DNA from: FEN-1219 sp963713355
GTDB lineage: Bacteria > Pseudomonadota > Gammaproteobacteria > Steroidobacterales > Rariloculaceae
DNA: 64,000 nucleotides
Direction of reading: 5' to 3'
NCBI GenBank assembly: GCA_963713355.1
Contig: CAVQLK010000008.1
Span: 310,001-374,000 of the forward strand
Part shown: in pieces, positions 9,021 to 18,526 of the stretch
How positions within the stretch are numbered: position 1 is the stretch's first letter
Layout of the letters: every line of letters starts with the position of its first letter
Translations under genes and position numbers: made by a program
Notes under the pieces: model-generated
What the model saw: only the letters and a program-made list of their open reading frames with translations
What the model was told of the DNA's origin: nothing
The model's database searches: none

Positions 9021-10118
9021 ATGGGTAGCCGCAACTCGCAGCGCTGTAAACGGTCGATCGGGTGTCTGGCGAGCCTGTCCAGCCTATTGGCCATCGAGAC
9101 CACAGGTGCCCAGCCGGTCGGAGAGCGCCTGCCGATCATCGACATGCACCTGCACGCCGCGCAGGTTGTTCCCGGGGCAGCGGGAAGCGGACTGTGTACG
9201 CCCGTCGATCCTCCGGTGCCTCTGTGGGACCAGCGCCAGCCGTTCGCCGAAGCCTATGCCGCGATGGCTGCCGCGCCGGCATGCGACGATCCGGTGCGAA
9301 TGCCGGCTTCCGACGAAGCGATGATGCGCGAGACGCTCGCGGCGCTGGAGCGTGCCAACGTGTTCGGCGTGCTCGGGGGCATGGGATCCGCACGCAGCCC
9401 GGTGATCGACCGGTGGCTGGACGCGGCGCCGCAGCGGTTCTGGGCAGGCAGCCGCTGCATCCCGGGCATGCCGGACTGCTCCATCGAATATCTGCGCGAG
9501 CTGCATGCGGCGGGCCGGCTGCACGTGTTGGCCGAGATTTACACGCTGTTCAACGGCGTGCCCGTCGACGATCGCATGCTGGCGCCCTACTGGGCGCTGG
9601 CGGAAGAGCTGGATATTCCCGTCGGCATCCACGTCGGTGGTGCGATCCCCCCAGGCATGACATATCTGGGCGCCGAACGATATCGTGCCAGCCTGCACGA
9701 TCCGCTCTCGCTGGAGGGAGTGCTCGTGCGCCACCCCCGCCTCCGCCTGTACGTGATGCATGCCGGGTATCCGTTGCTCGACCGGATGATGGCGTTGATG
9801 TACGCACATCCCCAGGTGTACGTCGACGTCGCGGCAGTCGTCTGGCACATGCCGCGCGCCGGGTTCTACCGCTATCTACAGGCCCTCTGCGACGGCGGCC
9901 TCTGCACGCGGGTGATGTTCGGTTCGGACAACATTGAATATCCCGGCCTGATCGAGCGCGCCATTGCGGTGATCGAGCAGGCGCCGTTCCTCAGCGAAGC
10001 ACAGAAGCGCGACATTCTCTACAACAACGCCGCGCGCTTCCTGCGCTTGAGCGAGGAGGAGATCGCGCGTCATCACGCAGCGCGCGGCCTCGACGATGCC
10101 CACGCGGCGCGCAATTGA
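9021..10118 (+). CDS. Exported amidohydrolase-superfamily (amidohydrolase 2) enzyme
   Basis: A 365-residue metal-dependent hydrolase or decarboxylase-like TIM barrel. The metal-binding start DMHLHA follows a hydrophobic N-terminus (SIGCLASLSSLLAIETTGAQ), suggesting export. Further metal and active-site elements are GIHVGGAIPPG, YVMHAGYPLLDRM and the late MFGSDNIEYPG with its conserved Asp. A ribosome-binding site AGGGGA lies at 9009-9014. It starts 84 bases from the divergent CadC-like regulator. The substrate cannot be told; relatives act on cyclic amides, lactones or aromatic acids. Confidence 0.83.
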   Translation: MGSRNSQRCKRSIGCLASLSSLLAIETTGAQPVGERLPIIDMHLHAAQVVPGAAGSGLCTPVDPPVPLWDQRQPFAEAYAAMAAAPACDDPVRMPASDEAMMRETLAALERANVFGVLGGMGSARSPVIDRWLDAAPQRFWAGSRCIPGMPDCSIEYLRELHAAGRLHVLAEIYTLFNGVPVDDRMLAPYWALAEELDIPVGIHVGGAIPPGMTYLGAERYRASLHDPLSLEGVLVRHPRLRLYVMHAGYPLLDRMMALMYAHPQVYVDVAAVVWHMPRAGFYRYLQALCDGGLCTRVMFGSDNIEYPGLIERAIAVIEQAPFLSEAQKRDILYNNAARFLRLSEEEIARHHAARGLDDAHAARN

Positions 10119-10518
10119 ATGCCTGAGCGCGCGCTCGATGTGAAGTCTGCTCGACTACATCGCGGTCCCGTCCGGGCTGAATCGTGAAGATCTCGTGATG
10201 GCCGCGACGTTGGAGATCAACAAGAAATTGGGTCAGCTGGCAAATCGGTTTTCCGCTTGTCAGGTGGACTCATCATATGAGAGAGGGGCGCCTTGATCAG
10301 TGCGTTGAACGGTTGTCGCTACTGACAAGCGTGCTGCGAAGTGCGACGAGTCCCGTTCACGCGGCATCGGGAAATTCGGTCCAGCAAACGAGCGTGTTGG
10401 CCAAGGAGTTCGAGCTTTTTCCTTCCGGGGCGCCAATTCCGTATCGGCGTTTGTTATTCGAGCCGTAGGTTCCTCGCGGTAGCCGCGTTCGCGGCCTGTT
10501 CCCCGCTGCGAGCGCCGT
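10119..10518. other. Intergenic region before padR-like gene
   Basis: No supported gene. A short coding-like reading on the plus strand (LDYIAVPSGLNREDLVMAA, about 10150-10210) may be a remnant, but it has no start or recognisable family. The promoter and operator of the PadR-like gene lie at its right edge. Confidence 0.5.
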
Positions 10519-10547
10519 TTGACCGGCAATATCTGCCGTCATACTGT
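10519..10547 (+). promoter_or_regulatory. Putative sigma-70 promoter of the PadR-like gene
   Basis: TTGACC at 10519-10524 matches five of six -35 bases. With a 17-base spacer it faces TACTGT at 10542-10547 (three of six). The predicted start of transcription falls at about 10554, the ATG itself, and no Shine-Dalgarno precedes it, so a leaderless message is likely. Confidence 0.45.
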
Positions 10548-10558
10548 CTGTGTATGAC
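10538..10558. promoter_or_regulatory. PadR-type operator: inverted repeat over the start codon
   Basis: GTCATAC-N7-GTATGAC is a perfect seven-base inverted repeat covering the -10 region and the ATG. A second nested repeat, TGTCTG-N7-CAGACA, lies at 10545-10563. ATAC/GTAT half-sites are the known style of PadR operators, so the neighbouring PadR protein probably represses its own operon here. Confidence 0.65.
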
Positions 10559-10907
10559 AGACATAGACACGCGCGCGCTCGACCGGGAGCTGAAGAAAGG
10601 CTCCGCCGAGCTGCTGATTCTCTCGTTGCTCGAGGCGCAGCCCCGCCACGGTTACGAGCTCAGCAAGTTGATCCACATCCGCTCTGGCGGGCTCATGACG
10701 TTCCACATCGATTCGCTGTATCCGCTGCTGTATCGGCTCGAGGAACGAGGTTGGATCAAGGGAACCTGGGTCGAGAAGGCTGGCGAACGGCGGCGCCGGT
10801 TCTACAAGGTCACGGCCCAAGGCCGCCGCGTGCTCGCCGCGCAGCTCGAGACTTGGCAGACGTTCGTCGAGGCCGTGCGCAGAATCACGGGAGCCGAGAA
10901 TGCATGA
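10554..10907 (+). CDS. PadR-family transcriptional repressor
   Basis: A 117-residue winged-helix repressor of the PadR family. Typical sequence: AELLILSLLEAQPRHGYEL, DSLYPLLYRLEERGWIKGTW and RRRFYKVTAQGRRVL (the wing). The C-terminal helix WQTFVEAVRRI would form the dimer. It sits directly before the ADOP permease with an eight-base overlap (stop 10905-10907, next ATG at 10900), the well-known PadR-ADOP pairing. The start at 10554 is chosen because homology begins here and a palindromic operator covers it; an open frame back to 10341 is not protein-like. Confidence 0.92.
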   Translation: MTDIDTRALDRELKKGSAELLILSLLEAQPRHGYELSKLIHIRSGGLMTFHIDSLYPLLYRLEERGWIKGTWVEKAGERRRRFYKVTAQGRRVLAAQLETWQTFVEAVRRITGAENA

Positions 10908-11215
10908 CTGGCAGAGCGAGTTACGCGCGCGGCTCGCGCCGCTGCGTTTGAAGCCGGAGCGCGAAGCCGACATCGTCGACGAGATCTCGCAGCACCTCGC
11001 CGAACGCTACCGCGAGGCGGTGTCGGCCGGCGCATCGCCGGAAGAGGCTACACGCTTGGCGCTCGCCGAGTTCCGACCCGGCAACGTGCTCTCGCAGCGC
11101 ATCGCGGCGCTCAAGCAGGCCCACGCGCCGGCCGCTGTCACGGTCGGTGTTTCGACGGGGCGATTCCTCGCCGATCTTTGGCATGACCTGCGCTATGCCA
11201 CGCGCGCATTCGCCA
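10900..11215 (+). repeat. Duplicated ADOP N-terminal cap, unit A (partner 13700-14010)
   Basis: About 310 bases encoding the N-terminal cap recur at 13700-14010 with high nucleotide identity, including a 46-base identical run centred near 10990 and 13790. Beyond the cap the two genes differ much more. This points to tandem duplication with later conversion or strong selection on the cap. Confidence 0.75.
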
Positions 11216-13659
11216 AACACCGGGCTTTCGCGGCCACGGCCGTGCTGATCCTATCGCTCGGCATCGGCGCGACGACGGCCATCTTCAGCGTCGTCTACTC
11301 GGTGCTGATCAAACCCCTGCCGTACCCGAACGCCGACGAGCTCGTGCGGCTCCGGCACAGCGTTGCGGGCCAGCTCGGCGGTGCGGACTTCGAGCCGACG
11401 ATGTACGTCACGTTCAGGGACGAGAACCGAACCTTGGCGAGCATCGGCTTGTGGCAGGACGCGTCCGTGACGCTGACCGACGGCGGCGAGCCGGAGCGGC
11501 TTCGCTCCATTCGAGTCACGGACGGCACGTTGCAAACGCTCGGCGTGCAACCGCTGCGCGGACGATGGTTCACGGAAGCCGAGCACGGCCCAGCGGCCGA
11601 GGGCCCGGATCCCGTGATCATCTCGCACGGATTTTGGCAGCGGCGATTCGGCGGCGACGACGCAGCCGTCGGCCGCGAGATTTCGATCGACTCGCGGCCG
11701 TCACGCGTCGTCGGCGTCATGCCGCGCGACTTCCGGTTCCTCGACATGCCGACGCCGCCGGACATGATCGCCGCGGTGCGGCTCGATGAAGCGAATCTCG
11801 TCATCAGCGCCGGCTGGGGCTACCAAGGGCTCGCGCGGCTCAAGCCCGGCGTCAGCCCCGACGAGGCACGCGCCGATCTCGATCGCATGCGGCCGATCTG
11901 GATCGACTCATGGCCGCTTCCGCCGATCGCCGGCGCCACGCGTGAAGTGCTCGCGTCATTTCCGGTCGCTGCCGTCGTTCGCCCGTTGAAGGACGACATC
12001 GTCGGCGGTGCGGCGAGCATGCTGTGGGTGCTCATGGGCGCGATCGGTGCCGTGTTGCTCGTCGCGTGCGCCAACATCGCGAATCTCACGCTCGTGCGAG
12101 CCGACGCGCGGCGGCAGGAGCTCGCGGTGCGCGCCGCGCTTGGCGCCGGAGCCGCGCGGATCGCACGAGCGTTGCTGGCCGAGAACTTCGTTCTAGGCGT
12201 CGCTGGCAGCGTGCTCGGCTTACTGCTCGCGTACTTCGGTCTCGAGTTTCTGGTGGCGATCGGCCCGAGCAACCTGCCGCGTCTCCAAGAGATCGCCGTG
12301 CATCTGCCGGTACTGGCGTTCACGGTGGCCATCTCGCTGCTTTCGACGCTGTTGTTCGGCTCGATCACGGTGCTCAAGCACGCGGGGCGTGCCGCTGCGC
12401 CGCTGGTCGGCACGGCGCGCGGCGCCACGACGAGCCGCGAGCGCAACAGGGCCCGCAGCGCTTTGGTCGTCGTGCAGGTGGCGCTGGCACTCACCTTGGT
12501 GGTGAGCGCGGCCCTCATGATCCGCACGTTTCAGGAGCTGCGCGACGTCGACCCCGGCTTTGCGGGGCCCACGGCCATTCAATCAGCGCGGATTTGGATG
12601 CCGGGCGCTCTGACGTCCCAACCCGAGCAGTACACGCGCCTGCAGCACGAGATGCTCGACAGGATCGCCGCAGTGCCAGGCGTCGCAGCAGTCGGCTTTG
12701 CGAGTGCGTTGCCGATGGAAGGACCAGGATGGGCCGGCACTGCACCGATCGTGATCGAAGGGCAGGTACCAGCGCCGGGAGTATTTCCGCCGACGCGCGG
12801 CACCAAATTCGTATCGCCCGGCTACTTCGAAGCGATGGGTACACGAGTCATCGCAGGGCGCGAGATCACATGGAGCGACATCGAAGCCGGCGGGCGCGTC
12901 GTCGTGATCTCCGAGCGCTTCGCTCGCGAGATTGCGGGAGAGCCGGCCGCTGCCGTCGGGAAACGCATCCGCACCTTCGTCGAGACGGATGCGTGGCGCG
13001 AGATCGTCGGCGTCGTGCAAGGCGTGCACGAGTACGGCTTGTACGAGGAAGCGCCGAGCTTCGTGTACTTCCCCGCGCTGCTCGCGGACATGTGGGGTAC
13101 GCCGATGGTCGGCACGCCGAACATCGCGTTCGCGATTCGCAGCGAGCGCGCCGGCACGGCGATCCTCATGGACGAGGTTCGGCAAGCGATCTGGTCTCTC
13201 GACGCGAGCATGCCCGTCACGCACACGCGCACGATGTCGGACCTTTACTCCGGCTCGCTCGCGCGCACGTCGTTCGTGCTCGTGCTGCTCGCGATCGCCG
13301 GCGGCATGGCATTGGTGCTCGGTATCGTCGGCATCTACGGTGTCGTCGCGTATGTGGTCGCGCAGCGAACCCGCGAAATCGGCATCCGTTCGGCTCTCGG
13401 CGCCGAGCCCAAGCAACTGGCTCGAATGTTTCTACTGCAGGGGCTCGCGCTGAGCACGCTGGGCGCCGTCGTCGGCCTCGCCGCGGCGGTGGTATTGGGC
13501 CGGCTGATGTCGTCGTTGCTGTTCGGCGTCGGCCCGCTGGACCCGCTCGCCTACGTCGGGGCGCTCGCTGCCACGATCGCGGCGGCAGCATTCGCGAGCT
13601 ATCTGCCAGCCCGGCGCGCGGCGAAGATCGACCCCATGAATACGCTCAGAGCGGATTAG
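10900..13659 (+). CDS. ADOP-type ABC transporter permease (MacB/FtsX), intact copy
   Basis: A 919-residue permease of the acidobacterial duplicated orphan permease (ADOP) type: two MacB_PCD/FtsX units in one chain with an N-terminal helical cap. The cap (about 1-105) is ISQHLAERYREAVSAGASP-like. The first unit begins with TAVLILSLGIGATTAIFSVV, carries a periplasmic domain (VGVMPRDFRF), then FtsX helices (GAIGAVLLVACANIANL and following). The second periplasmic unit ends with FtsX helices around GIVGIYGVVAYVV and the family end YLPARRAAKIDPMN. There is no ATPase gene next to it, as usual for orphans. It probably exports or senses an envelope compound under PadR control. Confidence 0.93.
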   Translation: MHDWQSELRARLAPLRLKPEREADIVDEISQHLAERYREAVSAGASPEEATRLALAEFRPGNVLSQRIAALKQAHAPAAVTVGVSTGRFLADLWHDLRYATRAFAKHRAFAATAVLILSLGIGATTAIFSVVYSVLIKPLPYPNADELVRLRHSVAGQLGGADFEPTMYVTFRDENRTLASIGLWQDASVTLTDGGEPERLRSIRVTDGTLQTLGVQPLRGRWFTEAEHGPAAEGPDPVIISHGFWQRRFGGDDAAVGREISIDSRPSRVVGVMPRDFRFLDMPTPPDMIAAVRLDEANLVISAGWGYQGLARLKPGVSPDEARADLDRMRPIWIDSWPLPPIAGATREVLASFPVAAVVRPLKDDIVGGAASMLWVLMGAIGAVLLVACANIANLTLVRADARRQELAVRAALGAGAARIARALLAENFVLGVAGSVLGLLLAYFGLEFLVAIGPSNLPRLQEIAVHLPVLAFTVAISLLSTLLFGSITVLKHAGRAAAPLVGTARGATTSRERNRARSALVVVQVALALTLVVSAALMIRTFQELRDVDPGFAGPTAIQSARIWMPGALTSQPEQYTRLQHEMLDRIAAVPGVAAVGFASALPMEGPGWAGTAPIVIEGQVPAPGVFPPTRGTKFVSPGYFEAMGTRVIAGREITWSDIEAGGRVVVISERFAREIAGEPAAAVGKRIRTFVETDAWREIVGVVQGVHEYGLYEEAPSFVYFPALLADMWGTPMVGTPNIAFAIRSERAGTAILMDEVRQAIWSLDASMPVTHTRTMSDLYSGSLARTSFVLVLLAIAGGMALVLGIVGIYGVVAYVVAQRTREIGIRSALGAEPKQLARMFLLQGLALSTLGAVVGLAAAVVLGRLMSSLLFGVGPLDPLAYVGALAATIAAAAFASYLPARRAAKIDPMNTLRAD

Positions 13660-13699
13660 CTCAGGGCGTCGAGGAAGCGTGGCAGTACCGGAGCTCGAC

Positions 13700-14010
13700 A
13701 TGCATCATGACTGGCAGAGCGAGGTCCGCGCGCGGCTCGCGCCGCTCAATTTGAAGCCGGAGCGCGAAGCCGACATCGTCGACGAGATCTCGCAGCACCT
13801 CGCCGAACGCTATCGCGATGCAATGTCGGCCGGCGCATCGCCGGACGAGGCGACGCGCGTGGCGCTCGCCGAGTTCCGGGCCGGCAACGTGCTCGCGCAG
13901 CGCATCGCGGCGCTGCGGCAGGCGCACGCGCCGGCCGCTGTCACGGCGGGCGCCTCGACGGGACGTCTGTTCGCGGATCTCGGGCAAGACCTGCGCTACG
14001 CGGTGCGCGC
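13700..14010 (+). repeat. Duplicated ADOP N-terminal cap, unit B (partner 10900-11215)
   Basis: The cap of the decayed copy keeps near-identity to that of the intact copy at both DNA and protein level (DEISQHLAERYRDAMSAGAS against DEISQHLAERYREAVSAGAS), although the rest of the gene is only moderately similar. Confidence 0.75.
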
Positions 14011-16435
14011 GTTCGCAAAGCAGGGAAGGCTTCGCCGTCACGGCCATCGTGACCTAGCGCTCGGCATCGGTGCGACGACGACGATCTTCAGCGTCGTCAA
14101 TGGAGTCGTCATCAAGCCCCTGCCGTATCCAGAATCGGCCGCCGTCGTGACGGTGAGGCACTCGACCGTGACCCTGGAGGCGCGCAACGACTTCGCTTTT
14201 TTTGACGGTGCAGTGTTGGAGCTCTATGCGTCGAACGGCCAGGCGTTCGAGGAATTGGGAATGTATAGGCCCGGCCAATCTGCAATCACGGGCCTAGGCG
14301 ATGCCGAGCAGGTCAACACGCTGCTGGTGACGGCAGGCGTGCTACGGGCTCTGAACGTTCAACCCGCGCTGGGCCGATGGTTTTCGAGCGATGACGATCA
14401 GCCCGGCTCGGCGGAGACCGCGATCTTGAGCGACGGCTACTGGCAGCGCCGCTTCGGCGGCGATCCGACTGTGATCGGGCGTACGGTCACAGTGGACGGA
14501 AGGCCCCGCGAAGTGATCGGAGTGATGCCCGCGCGCTTCACGCTCGACGAGCTGCCCATGGATTTGATGCTGCCCGAGCGGATCGACATGGCCCAGCCTC
14601 TCGCGAACTTGTGCTGCACCGGTCTCGCGAGGCTGAAGCCGGGCATGACGGTGGCCGACGCCAATGCCGATGTCGACCGCATGCTGCCCGTCTACGTGGA
14701 ACGATACATGCGCCCAACTTTGCCGGAGCGGACGACCTCAAGCTCAGGGCGGCCGTGCGCCCCCTCAAAGAAGACGTCGTCGGCGACGTGCGCGAGGCGC
14801 TGTGGGTGCTGCTCGGAAGCATCAGTATTCTTCTGCTGATCGCCTGTGCCAATGTCGCCAACCTGTTGCTCGTGCGGGCGGAAACACGCGGGACAGAGCT
14901 CGCGCTACGCACGACGCTCGGGGCGGGCCCGGGCCGCCTGGCGCGCGGGCTCATGGTCGAGAGCCTCGCGCTGAGCCTGATCGGCGGGGTGATCGGCGTT
15001 GGTTTCGCCTACGGCGGGCTGCAGATCCTGCTCGCGTTCCCGCCCGCGAATTTGCCGCGGCTGAACGAGATCACGATCGATCTGCCGGTGCTCGGCTTTG
15101 CCTTAGGTCTATCGGTCCTTTCGGGGTTGCTGTTCGGGCTTGTGCCGATCCTGCGAGTCGTTGGCCGGCGGTTGTCGAATCTTGCGGGGGCCATTCGCGG
15201 TGGGCGATGGGCGAGCGCCGGCAAGAGCCAGTATCGCTCTCAGAACGCGCTCGTCGTAATTCAGGTCGCCTTGGCACTGGTGATGCTCGTTAGTTCCGGC
15301 TTGATGATCCGCACGTTTCAGAACCTGCGTAGCGTGGAGCCGGGGTTCACCGATCCGGCGACCGTCCAAACGGTTCGGCTCTCCATGCCGGGATCGATCA
15401 GGCGGACAGACTGGTGCGCATGTAAGAGCAAATTCTCGAGCGGTTAGCGGCGATCCCCGGTGTCACGTCGGCAGCCTACACGAGGTCGCTGCCGATGGAG
15501 GGGGCGGGCAGCTTCATGGTCGCCCCGGAGGGCGGGACGTACGAAAGCGGGCAGCTCCCACCGACGCGAAAAATCATGTGGATCTCACCCGGATTGCTTC
15601 GAACTCTGGGTACTCCATTCGTCGCCGGGCGTGACGTCGATTGGCCGGAGCTCCACGAGCAGCGGGACGTGGCTTTGGTATCCGAGAGCTTGGCCCGTGA
15701 GTCGTGGAATTCCATCGAGGGTGCCGTAGGGAAACGCATCGACGTAGGCAACGACGGATCCTGGCAAGACGTGATCGGAGTAGTCGCCGACGTATACCAC
15801 GACGGGGTCGATCGGCCGGCGCCCCCGACCGTCTACTGGCCGGCACGCGAGCAGTAGTATATGGCCGGGGCGGGAATCTCCCTTCCGAGCTCGGTTACCT
15901 TCGCGCTTCGCAGTGAGAGAACAGCCACGGAGAGCATGGTCGCCGACATTCGGCGGGCGGTTGCGGAAGTGGCTCCAGATCTTGTGATCGCCGAGGTCGG
16001 CACGCTGGCGCAGGTCTATCGCGATCACCCCTCGATGGCGCGAAGCGCTTTTTCGCTGGCGCTGCTGGGGATTGCCGGTGCGATGGCGCTCCTGCTGAGC
16101 CTCGTCGGCATCTATGGCGTGCTCGCCTATGCCGTGGTCCAACGCCGGCGGGAAGTCGGAATTCGGCTCGCACTGGGCGCCCGCCTGGCAGTGTGACAGG
16201 GATGTTCGTGTATCGCGGGATGATGCTCGCCGGCATCGGGATCGCCATCGGGGCGGCTGTGGCGGCCGGAATGACGCGATGGATGTCGTCGCTGCTGTTC
16301 GGCGTCACGCCCGTCGACGCGGCCACTTTCGCAGCTGCGGCGAGTGTGCTGGTCATCGCCGCGCTTGCCGCAAGCTATGTCCCCGCCCGGCGCGCTGCGA
16401 CGATCGATCCTATAGAAAACGCTCAGGGGGGAGTA
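13700..16435 (+). pseudogene. ADOP-type permease, decayed tandem copy
   Basis: A second ADOP permease 40 bases after the first, broken many times. ATG 13700 opens the cap; two compensating shifts lie near 14030 and 14050 (GFAVTAIVT is in another frame); a shift near 14730 moves to LKLRAAVRPLKEDVVG; another near 15410 moves to EQILERLAAIPGV, with a TAA at 15423-15425. An in-frame amber stop at 15855-15857 separates WPAREQ from YMAGAGISLP, and further shifts lie near 16190 and 16425, before the end DPIENA. An in-frame nonsense codon plus at least six shifts argue for true decay. The parts still align to both FtsX units along their full length. Confidence 0.88.
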
Positions 16436-16442
16436 GCAGGCT

Positions 16443-17565
16443 TCAGCTCACTGCGTCGCTGAGCCCGCGCGCGAGCGCCTCGATCCGCAGCAGCGCCATC
16501 ATGTCGTTCTTCCGCGAAGCGTGCTCCATCGCCGCGAACAGATGCGATTGCTCGAGCTCCAGCCGCTCCGGGTGCTTCTCGAGCATCGTCACGTAGTGCG
16601 TAAAGACGCGGTCGGCATCAGGCTTCGTGCGCCGCGCGACGGCGTGCCGAACCACCGCGTGCAACGCATAGCGTTCGCGCACCGGTTGCAGCACCAAATG
16701 CCAACGCTCGAGCTCCGCGATCGCCGGACCGAGCTTCGTGGTTCGCGCAAGCTTCGCCAGCGACGCCGCATCCACGTGATCGCCTTCGACGTGCGCGAGC
16801 ACGCCGAGCGCGCGGCGCGCCGCGATGCTCAAGCGCGGCCAAGCCCAATCGATCAGCAGCGCGATCTCCGGTAAGTCGTCCTCGTGCTCCAGCGTGCGCA
16901 CTTGCGTCACGCCGGCGTCGCGCAAGAACTCGCCGAGCGCCTTCGCGCTCGTGGCGCGCGACTTCACGATGCCGTCGGCGATGTCGAGCGCCAGCGGGTT
17001 CCAGCGCAACAGGCGGGTGAGGGCGGCCACGCGCGGAAATGCACTCGCGCCGGAGGTGACGAGCGGCGCGACGACGGGGAAGATGAAGACGCCCGCGAGC
17101 AGGCAGCGGCGAGCGGTGATGACGAAGGTTGCCTGGGTATCGGAGAACGTCCGGAACAAGCGCTCGACGGCAGCGTCGTTCTCGTGGTTGTCGAGCACGA
17201 TCAGCCGCTGCGGGCCGCGCGCCAGGAATTCCTGCAAGCGCTGCACGCGGCCTTCGCCGCGGCCGGTGCCGAAGCGCAGCGCCAGCATCTCGCTCAAGGT
17301 GTAGAAGCCCCAGCTCGCGGAGCGGAACCAGTCGACGCGGCCGCCGAACGCGGCGCTGCAGGCGGTGGCCGAGCGCCGTCGCCAACATCGACTTGCCGCT
17401 GCCGCCCGGGCCGATCAATGCGACGCGCGTGGGTCGGGTCGCGAGGATCGTGCGTGCGAGCGTGCTGAGCTCGCCGCTGCGGCCTTTCATGCCGCGCGGG
17501 CGCGGCGGGAATATCGAGCGGCGAGATGCTTCGCGAGCGCGTGCTTTCGGTGGTGTCTTCGGCAT
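16443..17565 (-). CDS. STAND-like P-loop ATPase (NB-ARC/AAA type), frameshifted
   Basis: A protein of about 373 residues with a Walker A LIGPGGSGKS near residue 50, a Walker B-like LIVLDNHEND, and sensor-type FVITARRCLLAG. The order and the helical C-terminus (LRWNPLALDIADG) resemble STAND/NB-ARC ATPases fused to bacterial regulators, here without a DNA-binding or TPR array. A one-base shift at about 17355 breaks it: GHRLQ must pass to AAFGGRVDWFRSASWGFYTL in the next frame. The basic N-terminus (KTPPKARAREASRRS) is unusual. It stands alone between the decayed permease and a cupin remnant; a signalling role is inferred from the fold only. Confidence 0.68.
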
Positions 17566-17659
17566 TTCTTGGTGTGCCTCGAGGCCGTCACTCTACACCG
17601 GCGCGACCGAGCGCCGATTCCCGGTTAGGATCGTGGGCCGCGCCGCCGTGCGCTGGCGT

Positions 17660-18010
17660 CTTCTCCGGGGCGAACAATTGAGTCCGTTCAACGTGAGCTT
17701 CGAGACATGGCGTGGCAGCAGATCCGCCCGGACGTCCGCCAGAAGATCTACTGCGAAGGTTCGCGGCAGATTCGCTTGGTCGAGCTTCGAGACGAGCGAT
17801 GGGGCCGAGCGCTGGTGCGAAGACTGGCCAACGTCGGCTACGTGCTGAAGGGCGCGCTGAACATCAGCTTCGACGCGCAACGTCATCGCCTTCGAAAGCC
17901 GGCCGAGGCGGGCTGTCTCATTCCGTCGGGCGCGGCAAGCGAGCAGTCGCTCGGTGCAAGATCTCGTCTACGGCACGCGACTCCGTGCTGGTCGAGGTCT
18001 CGACTGAGCG
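17660..18010 (+). pseudogene. Cupin-domain protein remnant, multiply frameshifted
   Basis: Pieces of a small single-domain cupin can be read in order by changing frame: FNVSFET (frame 3), MAWQQIRPDVRQKIYCEG (frame 1), FETSDGAERWCED (frame 3), NVGYVLKGALNISFDAQ (frame 1) and AGCLIPSG (frame 1). This follows the layout of small cupins (a tryptophan/cysteine-acid metal region, GYVLxG turn, IPSG turn). At least three shifts are needed, so it is not translatable as it stands. Its 3' end overlaps the antisense DUF6152-type gene that ends at 17918. Confidence 0.55.
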
Positions 18011-18428
18011 CAGTTGCACCATGAGTCGGGGCTTCGTCCCTTTCTTCGCGACGCTGGCCCACAGCAGCTCGCCCGTGCTTGCCAACGTCACCGAGGCTGC
18101 GTTCGCGGTATTGGTGCCGTTTTTCGCGCCGAACCCGTCGACGTTGATGACGTCGCCCGTTTTGACTTTGTCGCGTCCCCAGCCGAGCCGCAGCAAATCG
18201 TTGATGCCGACGAGCTCGATCGCCCAGTTCTGGACGCTGCCGTTGTCGTTCTTGGCGTCGATGAAGAGCCACGCGTGCGGATTCGTCCATTCGATCTTCG
18301 TGACGGTGCCCGTCAACTTGACCGGCCGGTTGACGTCGAACTCGGCCGCGAACGAGTGGTGCGACGCGGCAGGTGCGGCGGCGAGCAACCACGCGACGCC
18401 AACTACAACCCAGGAACGAAAATCTCAT
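17918..18428 (-). CDS. DUF6152-type secreted protein, copy 2 (frameshifted signal)
   Basis: The DUF6152-type core is clear: ASHHSFAAEFDVNRPVKLT, GTVTKIEWTNPHAWLFIDA and DKVKTGDVINVDGFGAKNG. The signal peptide is split: ATG 18428 gives MRFSFL, and a one-base shift near 18405 leads to VVVGVAWLLAAAPAASHHSF. A GGGAG ribosome-binding site precedes ATG 18428. It is divergent, with 98 bases between starts, from the GDTLVV protein at 18527, so the pair shares a control region. The C-terminal tail of about 45 residues after the conserved core is longer than in copies 4 and 5. Function unknown; likely periplasmic. Confidence 0.8.
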
Positions 18429-18526
18429 GTCGGGCTCCCACAAAATCCAAATCGGCTGTCGATAGTGGCCGGCTTTGGAGATCGGCTACGATGATTAAAT
18501 CCTAGCACCAACTTTCGGCAGGCAGC

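Noticed and set aside
10145..10330. Possible short gene after the amidohydrolase
   Set aside because: Only about 20 protein-like codons, no start or ribosome-binding site, no family; left as intergenic.
10341..10553. N-terminal extension of the PadR protein
   Set aside because: PadR homology starts at 10554, and the operator overlaps that ATG; the extension is not conserved-looking.
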